A stretch of DNA of 64,000 nt, taken from assembly GCF_030814225.1 (NCBI RefSeq), contig NZ_JAUSUR010000001.1:1219036-1283035 (forward strand), written 5' to 3'. This document shows, in pieces, positions 53,287 through 64,000 of the stretch (position 1 is its first letter; each line of letters begins with the position of its first letter). The notes under the pieces are model-generated. The model was not told the origin of the DNA. It did no database searches and saw nothing but the letters and a program-made list of their open reading frames with translations. Made by a program: the position numbers and the translations under genes. This DNA is from Breznakia pachnodae (GTDB taxonomy: Bacteria > Bacillota_I > Bacilli_A > Erysipelotrichales > Erysipelotrichaceae).

Positions 53287-53489
53287 TTTTATTTATAAAA
53301 TTTATTAAATGATATTTTATGTAATATTTTTTTCTAGCGAACCTAAAAAGGAAAATCAATCTAATACTTTCCTTCTGTTTGCAAAAATTTAGATTTTATA
53401 TTTGATTATTATATAGTTAGCTGGTATAAACAAAAGAAACAAAAGACCTTAATAATATTGGCACCCTAAGATAAAGTGTGGCTATGCGA

Positions 53490-53536
53490 AAAGAAGATGG
53501 AATTCCATGAGAATGGATTCCATCTTCTTGCGTCCT
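53490..53536 (-). terminator. Hairpin after the IS3 remnant
   Basis: AAGAAGATGGAAT / ATTCCATCTTCTT stem immediately after the transposase stop. Confidence 0.6.
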
Positions 53537-53762
53537 ATTTTTTGTAATACTGCTTTTCTCTTTCATTTGGAGTAAGATAATTATTTGCTTTATGTGGTCT
53601 TTTTCCATTATAGAATTCTATATAGTCGTCAATTGCTTTAAGTAATTCATTTTTGTTTTTATAGTTTCTTCTATACAATTCTTCTTGTTTAAGATTAGAA
53701 AAGAAAGATTCAATAACCGAATTATTGTAAGGTGAATATGGTTTTGAAAATGATTGTATAAC
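53535..53762 (-). pseudogene. IS3-family transposase (orfB) C-terminal fragment
   Basis: Reads SFSKPYSPYNNSVIESFFSN ... EELYRRNYKNKNELLKAIDD, YIEFYNGKRPHKANNYLTPN: the last Glu-containing part of the integrase core (NSVIESFF) and the C-terminus. The 5' two thirds are missing; the frame upstream of 53762 is unrelated. Confidence 0.82.
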
Positions 53763-53890
53763 TTTGTCCAATAAAAAAATATGCTCCATGAATAGAAAAA
53801 GGGTGGGATTCATCGTATCCCACCCATTATACGTTTTATTTTGTCTAGGTTTGTCCAACTTTTTTGTTCCAACTTACCTAGGTCTATTCA
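53763..53890 (-). mobile_element. Probable other end of the deleted IS3 element, with strong hairpin
   Basis: Contains GGGTGGGAT / ATCCCACCC with T5 (53797-53830), then repeated TTGGACAAAC / GTTGGAACAAAAAAG text typical of IS3/IS150-group left ends. Joined directly to the transposase C-terminus, suggesting an internally deleted copy. Confidence 0.5.
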
Positions 53891-54066
53891 GTTTTTTCAC
53901 TTGAAACTGATTTTTATTTTTGATGGTTATATTTAATTAAATATTGTTTAACTTTTGATTACATGGAAAAAGTATGGAAATACATGATTTTTATTTCCAT
54001 TAAGTGTATGGACACCTGTCCATCCTTTACAGTTCCCTAATTTATAATAAGTGATTATTTATACAG

Positions 54067-54099
54067 TAAAAAAATGAAGCATTGAGCTTCATTTTTTCT
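54067..54099. terminator. Terminator after GH1 of the fourth glucoside operon
   Basis: AAAAAAATGAAGC / GCTTCATTTTTT hairpin with short loop. Confidence 0.88.
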
Positions 54100-54107
54100 A
54101 AACTCAA

Positions 54108-56914
<2,807 letters not shown>

Positions 56915-56993
56915 AATTTTTCTCCTTTTATTTTTTACTATTTATTGTTATACAATACATTTGCGCGCATTTTATATTGGAACAATCAAACAA

Positions 56994-57050
56994 AAACCCC
57001 AACACAAAATCTCATAGAAAAACTACTAGACTTATTGTGATGGGGTGATG
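56994..57050 (-). terminator. RAT-controlled terminator, licT3-EIIBC
   Basis: CCATCACAA pairs with TTGTGTTGG followed by T5; its 5' arm overlaps the RAT's CACCCC. Confidence 0.75.
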
Positions 57051-57889
57051 CCCTTTCGGTAACAATCCTCTCTTACACAAAGACGATTCACATGAAGAAT
57101 CAAATATAGAGACTCTTCATCATTTAATTCAAAATCCATTTCTTTTATTAAATAATCTTTTATCTTATTGACACAATTAAACGTATCAGGATATTCTTCA
57201 ATAACAGATAGATATAATTTAGAATTTTCACTATTCATTAGTTTCCCTTTTTGTTGTCTTTTCATTAAGTATTGAAAGTGAGATACAAATCGAGAATAAT
57301 TTACTGTACTCTTATCAATATACATTTGAAAGTGTTTTCCAATAATTTCAACTACATCTTCTAAAGTATCATCTAAATGACTTGTTTTGGTTGCTATTTG
57401 AGCAACCGATTCAGCATTAATTAAATGTAATGCTATATTGCTTGCTTCAATTTTAGGTAAACGAATACTCAAATTCGTCTGAATCAATTGAACTGCCATC
57501 AAACCAATTTCATATACATCTTCATACAAGTGTTGAATTTCATATTGTAGAGAATTTTCAAATTGTACGTTTTTCTTATGTCTTTCAATCGCAAAGTTAA
57601 TATGATCAGCAAGTGTAAATACTAAATTAGAGCTTACACTTGAGTTTATCTTATTCTTAAAAATTTCAACTACTTTTCCAGACACTTGAAATATTTCATT
57701 TGGTATTTGATTTAACAAATCAAGGTACATTGGATTAACACCATAATAAGTACTTTGTATAAGTTCCAAATTTTCTAACTCATATGGAACTGGAGGAAAA
57801 CCAATACCTGTCCCTATTGCAACTAATTCATTATTTGCAGTATCCAGGCATATTGCAGCGTTATTATTTATCTTTTTAATAACTTGCAT
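57032..57889 (-). CDS. licT: LicT/BglG family transcription antiterminator
   Basis: 285 residues: CAT domain MQVIKKINNNAAICLD with GTGIGFPP, then PRDs with His in LADHINFAIE, IALHLINAE, FVSHFQYLM and LILHVNR. It should act on RATs at 57042 and 58475. The C-terminal tail REDCYRKGITPSQ doubles as RAT sequence. Lies 19 bases after the EIIA gene. Confidence 0.94.
   Translation of the reverse strand: MQVIKKINNNAAICLDTANNELVAIGTGIGFPPVPYELENLELIQSTYYGVNPMYLDLLNQIPNEIFQVSGKVVEIFKNKINSSVSSNLVFTLADHINFAIERHKKNVQFENSLQYEIQHLYEDVYEIGLMAVQLIQTNLSIRLPKIEASNIALHLINAESVAQIATKTSHLDDTLEDVVEIIGKHFQMYIDKSTVNYSRFVSHFQYLMKRQQKGKLMNSENSKLYLSVIEEYPDTFNCVNKIKDYLIKEMDFELNDEESLYLILHVNRLCVREDCYRKGITPSQ
57042..57068 (-). 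promoter_or_regulatory. RAT inside the 3' end of licT3
   Basis: GGATTGTTACCGAAAGGGC then ATCACCCC: matches the classical BglG/LicT RAT plan (GGATTGTTACTG, loop, CAGGC). Overlaps codons for RKGITPSQ. Confidence 0.88.
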
Positions 57890-57908
57890 AACTCCTCCTT
57901 TCTCTTTC

Positions 57909-58388
57909 CTATTTTTTTATGCAACTCATAATTCTAAATTCTTTTGTTATAGACTTATTTAAATCATTAATAATAATATTAAAATCAGAACTATTAGTTA
58001 TTACCATTGGTGTTGTCAAATCAATTTTTTTTCTTTTCATTAACTCTAAATCTACCTTTAAGACTGGAGTTCCTTTCTTAACCAAGTCTCCCTGATTAAC
58101 TAACTTCTTAAATCCCTCACCTTGAAGATTTACAGTATCTAATCCAACATGAACGAGTATTTCTGCTCCATTCTTGGCTGTAATACCAAAGGCATGTAAA
58201 GTAGATGGAATTACTGATATTTCTCCATCACATGGTGCACATATGAACTCTTCATTAAGAATAAATCCAACACCTTCTCCCATCATCTTTGAACTAAACA
58301 CTTTGTCAGCAACTGTTTCAATTTCAATCACTTCTCCATTAATTGGGGAATAAAGAATACATTCTTTTTTATTAAACATTTTTAACAT
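57909..58388 (-). CDS. PTS glucose-type EIIA (stand-alone)
   Basis: About 159 residues, Crr-like EIIA. Conserved GEGVGF, APCDGEISVI, the partner His in LHAFGI and the phospho-His in LVHVGLDTVNLQGEGF. It carries phosphate from HPr to EIIB. It can serve the EIIBC of this operon and, in trans, the EIIBCs at 5172 and 10925 that lack EIIA. Start ATG 58388 with GAGGTG. Confidence 0.92.
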   Translation of the reverse strand: MLKMFNKKECILYSPINGEVIEIETVADKVFSSKMMGEGVGFILNEEFICAPCDGEISVIPSTLHAFGITAKNGAEILVHVGLDTVNLQGEGFKKLVNQGDLVKKGTPVLKVDLELMKRKKIDLTTPMVITNSSDFNIIINDLNKSITKEFRIMSCIKK

Positions 58389-58425
58389 CAATACACCTCA
58401 CTTGCATTCAATTATGTATGATGAT

Positions 58426-58493
58426 AAAAAAACTCTTTAGTATCACCACACAATTTAAAAAATTGTTGTAATTAGGTGAAGCCTCTAAAGAGT
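58426..58493 (-). terminator. Leader terminator before EIIA-licT3
   Basis: ACTCTTTAG / CTAAAGAGT stem with inner TCACC / GGTGA, followed by T7. Mutually exclusive with the RAT. Confidence 0.85.
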
Positions 58494-58500
58494 AACTCTC
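58475..58500 (-). promoter_or_regulatory. RAT in EIIA-licT3 leader
   Basis: GAGAGTTACTCTTTAGAGGC then TTCACC; core shared with the licT2 leader. Confidence 0.8.
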
Positions 58501-58515
58501 AATGATTACGCTTAC

Positions 58516-58544
58516 ATTCTAGCATCGATAAATTGACTTGTCAA
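58516..58544 (-). promoter_or_regulatory. SigA promoter of EIIA-licT3-EIIBC-GH1
   Basis: TTGACA (58544-58539), 17-base spacer, TAGAAT (58521-58516). Confidence 0.75.
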
Positions 58545-58599
58545 TTATTTATTCTAGCTCGTTAGTGTAGTTAGTGTAAAACAAGTGTGGAATTGAAAA

Positions 58600-58660
58600 A
58601 ATAAAAAACAATTTATAAGATTTTTCTTACAAATTGCTTTTAGTTTATATCTAATCAAAA
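58600..58660. repeat. Hairpin repeat shared with 38530-38590
   Basis: CAATTTATAAGA / TCTTACAAATTG hairpin, then CTTTTAGTTTATATCTA. On the minus strand it would be a terminator directly after the tRNA-like 3' end. Confidence 0.55.
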
Positions 58661-58666
58661 TAAATG

Positions 58667-58697
58667 GTCGGGCCGGGGGGACTTGACCACCCTTAGC
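58667..58697 (-). other. tRNA 3'-end-like sequence, candidate attachment site
   Basis: The minus strand reads GGGTGGTCAAGTCCCCCC then GGCCCGACCA: a T-arm-like hairpin, an acceptor 3' strand and CCA. No matching 5' half (TCGGGCC) or anticodon arm was found upstream, so this is a fragment or att copy, about 220 bases from the integrase start. Confidence 0.55.
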
Positions 58698-58914
58698 CTT
58701 TTGCATATATGAACCAATCACTTGATTCTCCTATATTATATGCTTTTTTGCACATAAAAGCAATACAAAAAAGCATTTAAAACATAATTAAGTAATTATT
58801 TTTGGCAGATTTATAATTACTTTCTATTATATGATACTCATTTATACATATAGTTGTCAATGTTTTCTATCTTATCTCTTATTATGCTGTAAAATGCATT
58901 TGGAGGGATTGTTA

Positions 58915-59904
58915 ATGAATAATATAAATGAACGTTCATATATAAAAGATGTAGTTTATGAAGTACTCGATGAAAAAAAAGAGGAAATAAATTTTAATGT
59001 AGTTGATATATGGTTTGAGTATATGATGTATTCTGCTATTAGCAAAGAAGAATCTACTTGCGCTAATGATGAAAGCATATTTAACCTGCACATTGCACCA
59101 TACTTTTCTAATCATAAAATTTTAGATATAACTCCTAAAGATATTATCGATTGGCACTTATCCATGAAAAAGCATTTATCTTATCAAACTGTTGTAAACA
59201 ATCACAGAACCTTTTCTAAAATGTTTGTCTGGGTTGATACGCTATATGATACAAAATGGAATCCACTTTCAAAGGTTGGAGCGCCAAAGAAAACAGATAA
59301 AAAAGATGATATGTTAATCTGGAGTGAATATGATTTTTTCAAATTTTACTCTGTAATTGATAATTTAGAACATAAAATTATATTTTTACTACTCTATTTC
59401 GGAGGGTTTAGAAGAGGCGAACTATTAGCTTTAAAATGGAATGATTTCATAAATAATCATCTACGTGTAGATGAATCATGTGCAAATATAAGAGGAAAGC
59501 AAGTAATTAAGAAACCCAAAACTTTTAATTCTTATCGGCTAGTTGAAATCGATCCACAAACATTATCTTTATTAAACATTTGGCATGACCATGCCAAAGA
59601 AAGTCCAACATATCATCCTGAAAATTTCATTATTGGAAGAAAAACTAGACCAATGGCTTTTGAAACACTTAGACAAACCAAAATTAGATACGAAATGGCA
59701 GCCAATGTGCCTCATATCTCTATCCATGATATGAGGCACTCTCATGTATCATTACTGATAAATAATCATATGCCTGTTATAGGCATTGCTCAAAGAATTG
59801 GAGATACAATTGATGAAGTCCTCCAAACATATTCTCATTTATTACCACAAACTTCTCTTGAAATTTCTAATTTCCTTAAAGAAATTACTATGAGATATAA
59901 ATAA
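58915..59904 (+). CDS. Tyrosine recombinase / integrase
   Basis: About 329 residues. SAM-like N-terminal domain, then catalytic domain: Arg in FGGFRRGELLALKW, His-X-X-Arg in HDMRHSHVSLL, His/Trp position in IAQRIGD and Tyr in VLQTYSHLLP. Phage/ICE-type integrase; the tRNA-like 3' end upstream may be its target. No other phage or conjugation gene is in view, so the element is reduced or extends elsewhere. ATG 58915 chosen by the TTGGAGGG site. Confidence 0.9.
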   Translation: MNNINERSYIKDVVYEVLDEKKEEINFNVVDIWFEYMMYSAISKEESTCANDESIFNLHIAPYFSNHKILDITPKDIIDWHLSMKKHLSYQTVVNNHRTFSKMFVWVDTLYDTKWNPLSKVGAPKKTDKKDDMLIWSEYDFFKFYSVIDNLEHKIIFLLLYFGGFRRGELLALKWNDFINNHLRVDESCANIRGKQVIKKPKTFNSYRLVEIDPQTLSLLNIWHDHAKESPTYHPENFIIGRKTRPMAFETLRQTKIRYEMAANVPHISIHDMRHSHVSLLINNHMPVIGIAQRIGDTIDEVLQTYSHLLPQTSLEISNFLKEITMRYK

Positions 59905-60010
59905 CTATGCTATAATACCACCAAATATGAAATATATTAATAATTCTCCATGTAAGTTTGTATCCATGATTTTGCTGTAATGAGACATTTTCATTTTCAA
60001 TTGACACACG

Positions 60011-60043
60011 AAAAAAGAGTCAAACTAATTCCTTAACTCTTTT
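60011..60043. terminator. Bidirectional terminator between integrase and gapN
   Basis: AAAAGAGT.AA / TT.ACTCTTTT hairpin. Confidence 0.75.
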
Positions 60044-60071
60044 CTCATATTTATAAGGAATGTGAATAACC

Positions 60072-61532
60072 CTATTTATATTCATCTTTCGTATTTAGAA
60101 TAGTTGCTTTTAAGCGGGACATCGCTTCAATTGAGTAGCGAATTCCTTGCGCTCCAATACCACTTGATTTTACCCCAATAAATGGGAAGTGATCTGGACC
60201 ACGTTCTGTCTTATTATTTATCTGAACAGATCCGACTTCTAATCGTTTTGCAACATAAAATGCATGATCGATATTATTACTGAAAACTGAAGATTGTAAA
60301 CCATATTCTGATTTATTAGCAAATTCAATTGCTTCATCTACATCTTTTACTCGAATAATTGGTAATACTGGACCGAAAGGTTCTTCCCACGCTAATCGCA
60401 TATTGACATCAACATTATCTAATAAATATGGATAGATAAGGTTTCCTTCCTGCTTCCCTTTAACAATTGGTTTCGCGCCTCTGTCCAACGCTTCATCCAC
60501 CAACTCCATAACATAATTTGCAGATTTTTCGTCGATTAATGGGGTAATCGTTGCATTATCTTCTGGGTTTCCAACCTTTAGATTTTGAACCAATGGTACT
60601 AGCTTTTCAACCAACTTATCAGCTACACTTTCGATTACTAAAATTCGTTTAACCGCTGTACAACGTTGCCCTGAATAACTATAAGCTCCAGCAACGATAT
60701 TGCTTGCTGCAAGATCTAAATCAGCATCTTCTAAAACAATAGCTGCATCCTTACCGCCTAATTCCATCAGCAACGGTTTCATTGCAACTTTTTTCGCGAT
60801 ATCTTTACCAACTCGACTACTACCAGTGAAATTGATGAAATCAACTTCAATATGATCAGTTACATAGTCCCCTATTTCATTACCTTTTCCTGTTATTGTA
60901 TTTAGTACTCCTTCTGGCAAGCCAGCATCAACAAATGCCTTTACTAAATGAAGTGCACTCATTGCTCCTTGCGTGGCTGGCTTTAACACAACGGTATTTC
61001 CCATAACTAATGCTGGGGCAATTTTTGACGCACTTAAATTGATTGGATAATTAAATGGAGAAATAGCTAAAACAACGCCCAATGGTACTCTTTTTACAAT
61101 TGACCACTTATCTTGTTTATATCCTGGAAATAAATCACCAGGAATTCCTTCCCCGGAAATTGTCTTGGCCGTGTCAGCACTAAAACGAATATAATCAGCT
61201 GTTCTAGTAACTTCACTTAAACAACTTTTATAATCTTTTGCAATTTCATACATCATAACCTTAGCTATTTCTTCAGCGCGCTCTTCTAAAATACTTGCTG
61301 TTTTGTATAAGTACTCAGCTCGTTCGCTCGCTGGTAAATATTCCCAAACTTTACTTGCTTTTCTTGCTTGGGCAAAAGCAAAGTCGATATCCTTGGTATT
61401 CATTTTTTGCAGATACCCAAGAAATGAACCATCTACTGGTGAAAAAACTTCCATTTTTTCATCATTTGTATATAACCAATTATTTCCTACATAATTGTAG
61501 TACATATTATGCCCATCTATTTTTTTTATCAT
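60072..61532 (-). CDS. gapN: NADP-dependent glyceraldehyde-3-phosphate dehydrogenase (non-phosphorylating)
   Basis: 486-residue aldehyde dehydrogenase superfamily member closest to GapN. It oxidises glyceraldehyde-3-phosphate to 3-phosphoglycerate, making NADPH without ATP. Catalytic Cys in SGQRCTAVKR, general-base Glu in LLMELGGKDAA, and Asn in SPFNYPINLSASKIAP; the GapN-like start YVGNNW and EVFSPVDG are present. Monocistronic, AAGGAG site. It supplies NADPH for organisms lacking a full oxidative pentose pathway. Confidence 0.93.
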   Translation of the reverse strand: MIKKIDGHNMYYNYVGNNWLYTNDEKMEVFSPVDGSFLGYLQKMNTKDIDFAFAQARKASKVWEYLPASERAEYLYKTASILEERAEEIAKVMMYEIAKDYKSCLSEVTRTADYIRFSADTAKTISGEGIPGDLFPGYKQDKWSIVKRVPLGVVLAISPFNYPINLSASKIAPALVMGNTVVLKPATQGAMSALHLVKAFVDAGLPEGVLNTITGKGNEIGDYVTDHIEVDFINFTGSSRVGKDIAKKVAMKPLLMELGGKDAAIVLEDADLDLAASNIVAGAYSYSGQRCTAVKRILVIESVADKLVEKLVPLVQNLKVGNPEDNATITPLIDEKSANYVMELVDEALDRGAKPIVKGKQEGNLIYPYLLDNVDVNMRLAWEEPFGPVLPIIRVKDVDEAIEFANKSEYGLQSSVFSNNIDHAFYVAKRLEVGSVQINNKTERGPDHFPFIGVKSSGIGAQGIRYSIEAMSRLKATILNTKDEYK

Positions 61533-61609
61533 AATGATTCTCCTTAAATTTAACCAAGCATACCATATTTTATTTTTAATTTTAAATATTTTGCCTGAGA
61601 AAACATATA

Positions 61610-61640
61610 AAAAAGAAGAAAAGCAATTACTTTTCTTCTC
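61610..61640. terminator. Hairpin upstream of gapN
   Basis: GAAGAAAAG / CTTTTCTTC stem with a short loop between gapN and the ISLre2 remnant. Confidence 0.6.
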
Positions 61641-61672
61641 AAAGGAATTACCAACTAGAAAATCAAAGTGGA

Positions 61673-61981
61673 TGTAGCGCAGAGGGAATCAATTCTCATT
61701 ATTTTGCATCCTATTTCTCAAGCCGACCGAAAGGATTTACAAAAGAAAACATTCATACAATTGGAATGATAAGAGCACTTTATTATTCTGGCTTCAGTAT
61801 TTTAGAGTTTTATAAGAAGAATCGAAAAACAATCAATAAAAAGGTACATGAACATTATACCAGTGACAAATATAAGAGTAAGGTGAAAAACATCTCATTT
61901 AGAGATACCAATTTCGTTCTCCCAGCTATCAATCAAGAATTATCGAAAACCGGGAAATTACTGAAAACATTATTCCATTAA
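61673..61981 (+). pseudogene. ISLre2 (UPF0236) family transposase C-terminal remnant
   Basis: Reads CSAEGINSHYFASYFSSRPK, GFTKENIHTIGMIRAL then YYSGFSILEFYKKNRK, matching the C-terminal end of UPF0236 transposases (SAEGHVSHVLS...LSSRPMGWS...KLR). About 103 codons remain; everything before the CSAEG motif is missing. 61982-62256 has no gene beyond possible IS-end text. Confidence 0.75.
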
Positions 61982-62256
61982 AAAATCTATTATGAAATCA
62001 CACTAGATTTATCAAAACTTTTAATATGTCAATACTTTTACCCACTACTATTTGACACTACCTCACTTAGCCTTGCATTTTTATGAATCGCAAATGATAA
62101 TGTCTTAATGGGGGTGCGGACCATTTTTAGTTTAACAAATACATTTTACACTAAGGACGGAAATCGACAAATTGTTCGTTATTTAATGATGTGATAAAAT
62201 AAATATAGAAACACAAAGATTTGGTTGACAACCACAATCTGAAAGAGAGGAATATC

Positions 62257-62859
62257 ATGAGAGATATTATTAGAAAATTTAGTTTGTTACCAAAAAAATC
62301 TGTAGGAATAGGAGGAGTAGGAATTTTGATTATTGTTATAGTTCTTGCAATTGCGCTGATTCCAAAAAATAATAAAGAAAATCTGAAATTAAAGAAGTCA
62401 ATTTTTGAATTTGAATATGGTGAAGAAATTGAGCTATTGACATCTGACATATTAAAAACAACTGATAAGGAAATATTAGAGAATGCAAAGATTAGCATGT
62501 TATTCCCAACTGAGAAAGTGGAGAATGGCAAAGATATAATAAAAGTTGGTACTTATACTCAAAGGGTAACTTACAAAGATGAGGAAAAAGAGTTCAAGGT
62601 TAAGGTAAAAGATACAGTAGCCCCAGAGTTTGTTGACTTCAAAGAAAGGATAGAAGTTAAACAAGGAACAGAAAGTGTAGAGTACATCAAGTATTTCGCA
62701 GCTGAAGACCTTGCAGGTGTTTCAATTGATATAGATTATTCTAAAGTAGATTTAACTAAAGTTGGAGAATACATTATTACAGTAACTGCAGTGGATAATC
62801 ATAAAAATGAAACTAAGAAAGAAGCTATAGTTGTTGTAAAAGATAATGTTGAAGATTAG
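62257..62859 (+). CDS. Membrane-anchored protein with extracellular Ig-like (DUF5011/HYR-like) domain
   Basis: 200 residues. Short cytoplasmic head (MRDIIRKFSLLPKKS), one membrane helix (VGILIIVIVLAIALI) and an outside part with an Ig-like pattern VKVKDTVAPEFVDFKE ... YFAAEDLAGVSI ... GEYIITVTAVDNHKNETKK. The same pattern (V.D...P ... DLSGI ... VKDNAGN) is in the outside domain of the sigma fusion at 29390. No enzyme motif. After the TAG stop the frame stays open for 23 more codons (EDKCKDANQDSQVTGNTING), so the gene may have been longer. GAGAGG site. Confidence 0.7.
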   Translation: MRDIIRKFSLLPKKSVGIGGVGILIIVIVLAIALIPKNNKENLKLKKSIFEFEYGEEIELLTSDILKTTDKEILENAKISMLFPTEKVENGKDIIKVGTYTQRVTYKDEEKEFKVKVKDTVAPEFVDFKERIEVKQGTESVEYIKYFAAEDLAGVSIDIDYSKVDLTKVGEYIITVTAVDNHKNETKKEAIVVVKDNVED

Positions 62860-63266
62860 GAAGATAAATGTAAAGATGCTAATCAAGATTCTCAAGTAAC
62901 TGGGAATACAATAAATGGTTGGATTGATTGTTAATGCAAGAATACTTAATTAGAAATCGAGGATGTCATTTATCCTTAAAAGCTCATGGTAGCATAGATA
63001 TACAAGATTTTATTAATTAGAGAAGAGGTATAGCGAGGAAGAACTCAAATATAATTTTATAAACTTGATGAAAAAACTTCACTTGATTTAAGGGATTCAG
63101 ATATAGAGGAGGAAGAGAGGGAGTTAATACATGCTATTTCTTGTCTATCACGCAAGTTGCTTTGGGGAACTGCAACAAAAAAATTGACAAATAGTTAAGC
63201 TACATTAAGTAAAGATAGTTGATAACGCTTAGGTGTCATCATGAATTTGGTATGAATTCTATTGTT
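62860..63266 (+). other. Degenerate coding remnants
   Basis: Three short open stretches without usable starts: EDKCKDANQDSQVTG (continuing the previous frame), MQEYLIRNRGCHLSLKAHGS and DLRDSDIEEEERELIHAISC. They look like broken gene pieces; I cannot name the parent genes. Confidence 0.4.
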
Positions 63267-64000
63267 CTAGTCAAGTAAAGTTGCTACAGTAGTATCTAAC
63301 TTCTCTAAAGGGATAATGGGAGGAAAACCATTGTTATAGGTGTGAGGTCTCATTTTATTATAGTATTCAAAAGCAAAGGTATGGATAATCTCATCCATTT
63401 TTTCCTTTGTATGAAATTCATATTGATATACACATTCGTACTTGAGTGTATTAAAATATCGTTCCATAACTGCATTGTCATATGGACATCCAGCTCGGCT
63501 CATACTTTGCTGTATTAGATGTTCTTGACAATATGTTATAAATTCTCTACTTGCAAATTGACTTCCTTAATCACTGTGCAGTATTAATCCTGCATCAGGT
63601 TGCTGTTGTAAGATTGCTTCACTTACTGCCTGAATAGCTAACTGACTATTGATATGATCTCCATTCACACTACTAACAATTCTACGTCGATGTAAATCAA
63701 TAACACTGCAATTATAGCTGTTCTTTCCTGTATTCAATTTTATATAAGTAAAATTGAATGCACCATATTTTATTTGCTTCTTTCACTTCAAATTGTTGTT
63801 GTATTATATTTGGAAACAGATGATGTATTTTTCCTTTTATGTAGGTTGCTTTTTTTCCTCTTATACATGATTTCATCTGCATTTCTTTACGATATTTCCA
63901 TATTGTTGTAATACTATATACATGTCCCATATTGATAAGTGCTTGATGCATCATTTTCCCACCCATTGTCCCATTACTTTCATGAAATAAATGAATCATA
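63267..64000 (-). pseudogene. IS3-family transposase orfB, frameshifted with nonsense codon, 5' end outside window
   Basis: N-terminal part (64000-63760): HTH_21-like SNGTMGGKMMHQALINMGHV and KATYIKGKIHHLFPN, up to ANKIWC. One extra base near 63745-63755 shifts the frame; the integrase core continues FTYIKLNTGKNSYNCSVIDL, HRRRIVSSVNGD, then HSD-stop-GSQFASREF (TAA at about 63568 where the family has Gln), then MSRAGCPYDNAVMERYFNTL ... MRPHTYNNGFPP. The DDE residues are otherwise kept. It is inactive as given. Confidence 0.88.

Noticed and set aside
53417..53608. 63-codon minus-strand frame after the IS3 fragment
   Set aside because: Out of frame with the transposase and spans its downstream hairpin.
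58667..58800. Complete tRNA gene on the minus strand
   Set aside because: No 5' acceptor strand matching GGCCCGA and no clear anticodon stem; only the 3' end is tRNA-like.
62150..62256. ECF promoter before the Ig-like membrane protein
   Set aside because: CGACAA occurs but no GAAC-type -35 box lies 16 bases upstream.

Overview
This is an AT-rich window from a low-GC Gram-positive (Firmicutes/Bacillota) chromosome. Strong AGGAGG-type ribosome binding sites, T-box and LicT/RAT antitermination, several sugar PTS systems and sortase-type cell-wall proteins with VxTGD-like anchors, InlB-type repeats and leucine-rich repeats suggest a gut-dwelling member of or near the Erysipelotrichia. The class is inferred from gene content; the phylum is well supported. 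TGA is used as a stop (EIIC/EIID overlap at about 20410), so the code is standard.

Layout. 1-1304 is a MATE exporter cut by the window edge. 1520-13500 holds two beta-glucoside gene sets on the minus strand: licT, PTS EIIBC, ChbG deacetylase, GH1 and an MFS transporter; then licT, EIIBC, GH1 and a sialate O-acetylesterase-like gene. RarA follows at 13625-14950. 15141-23755 is a mannose-family PTS locus (EIIB, EIIC, EIID, EIIA) with a ManR-type regulator and four unusual partners: a ChbG-like protein lacking one metal-binding His, a Tyr/Ser-type phosphatase, an MBL-fold hydrolase and a MATE exporter. 23979-27011 has a zinc-ribbon protein and a TetR/OsmC/PfpI stress cluster with duplicated operators. 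27201-31974 and 48664-53103 are two copies of one module: an ECF sigma factor fused to a transmembrane segment and an extracellular domain, followed at once by a leucine-rich-repeat surface protein. 32205-38515 is a T-box-led operon (MetY, amino-acid ABC transporter, CueP, HydE). 38812-42198 is a large beta-helix/InlB-repeat surface protein. 42569-47819 is a LysR-flanked EIIBCA/esterase/GH1 operon. 54108-58544 is a fourth beta-glucoside operon (EIIA, licT, EIIBC, GH1). 58670-64000 is accessory DNA: integrase, tRNA-like 3' end, gapN and remnants of ISLre2 and IS3 elements.

How the parts work together. Four GH1 enzymes and four glucoside EIIBC-type permeases import and split phosphorylated beta-glucosides. 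Three sets lack their own EIIA, and the single stand-alone EIIA at 57909-58388 could serve them. Each licT set has two RAT/terminator switches, one before licT or the EIIA gene and one between licT and EIIBC. Two acyl-esterase-like genes suggest that acylated plant glycosides are substrates.

The most exciting signal is a four-member promoter family, TGAACG-N16-CGACTA or CGTCAA. One copy lies before each membrane-tethered sigma operon, one before the solo ECF sigma gene, and one before the unlinked 1128-residue surface protein. Together these look like a self-amplifying, surface-sensing ECF regulon controlling cell-wall-anchored adhesins. I am not aware of a description of this combination.
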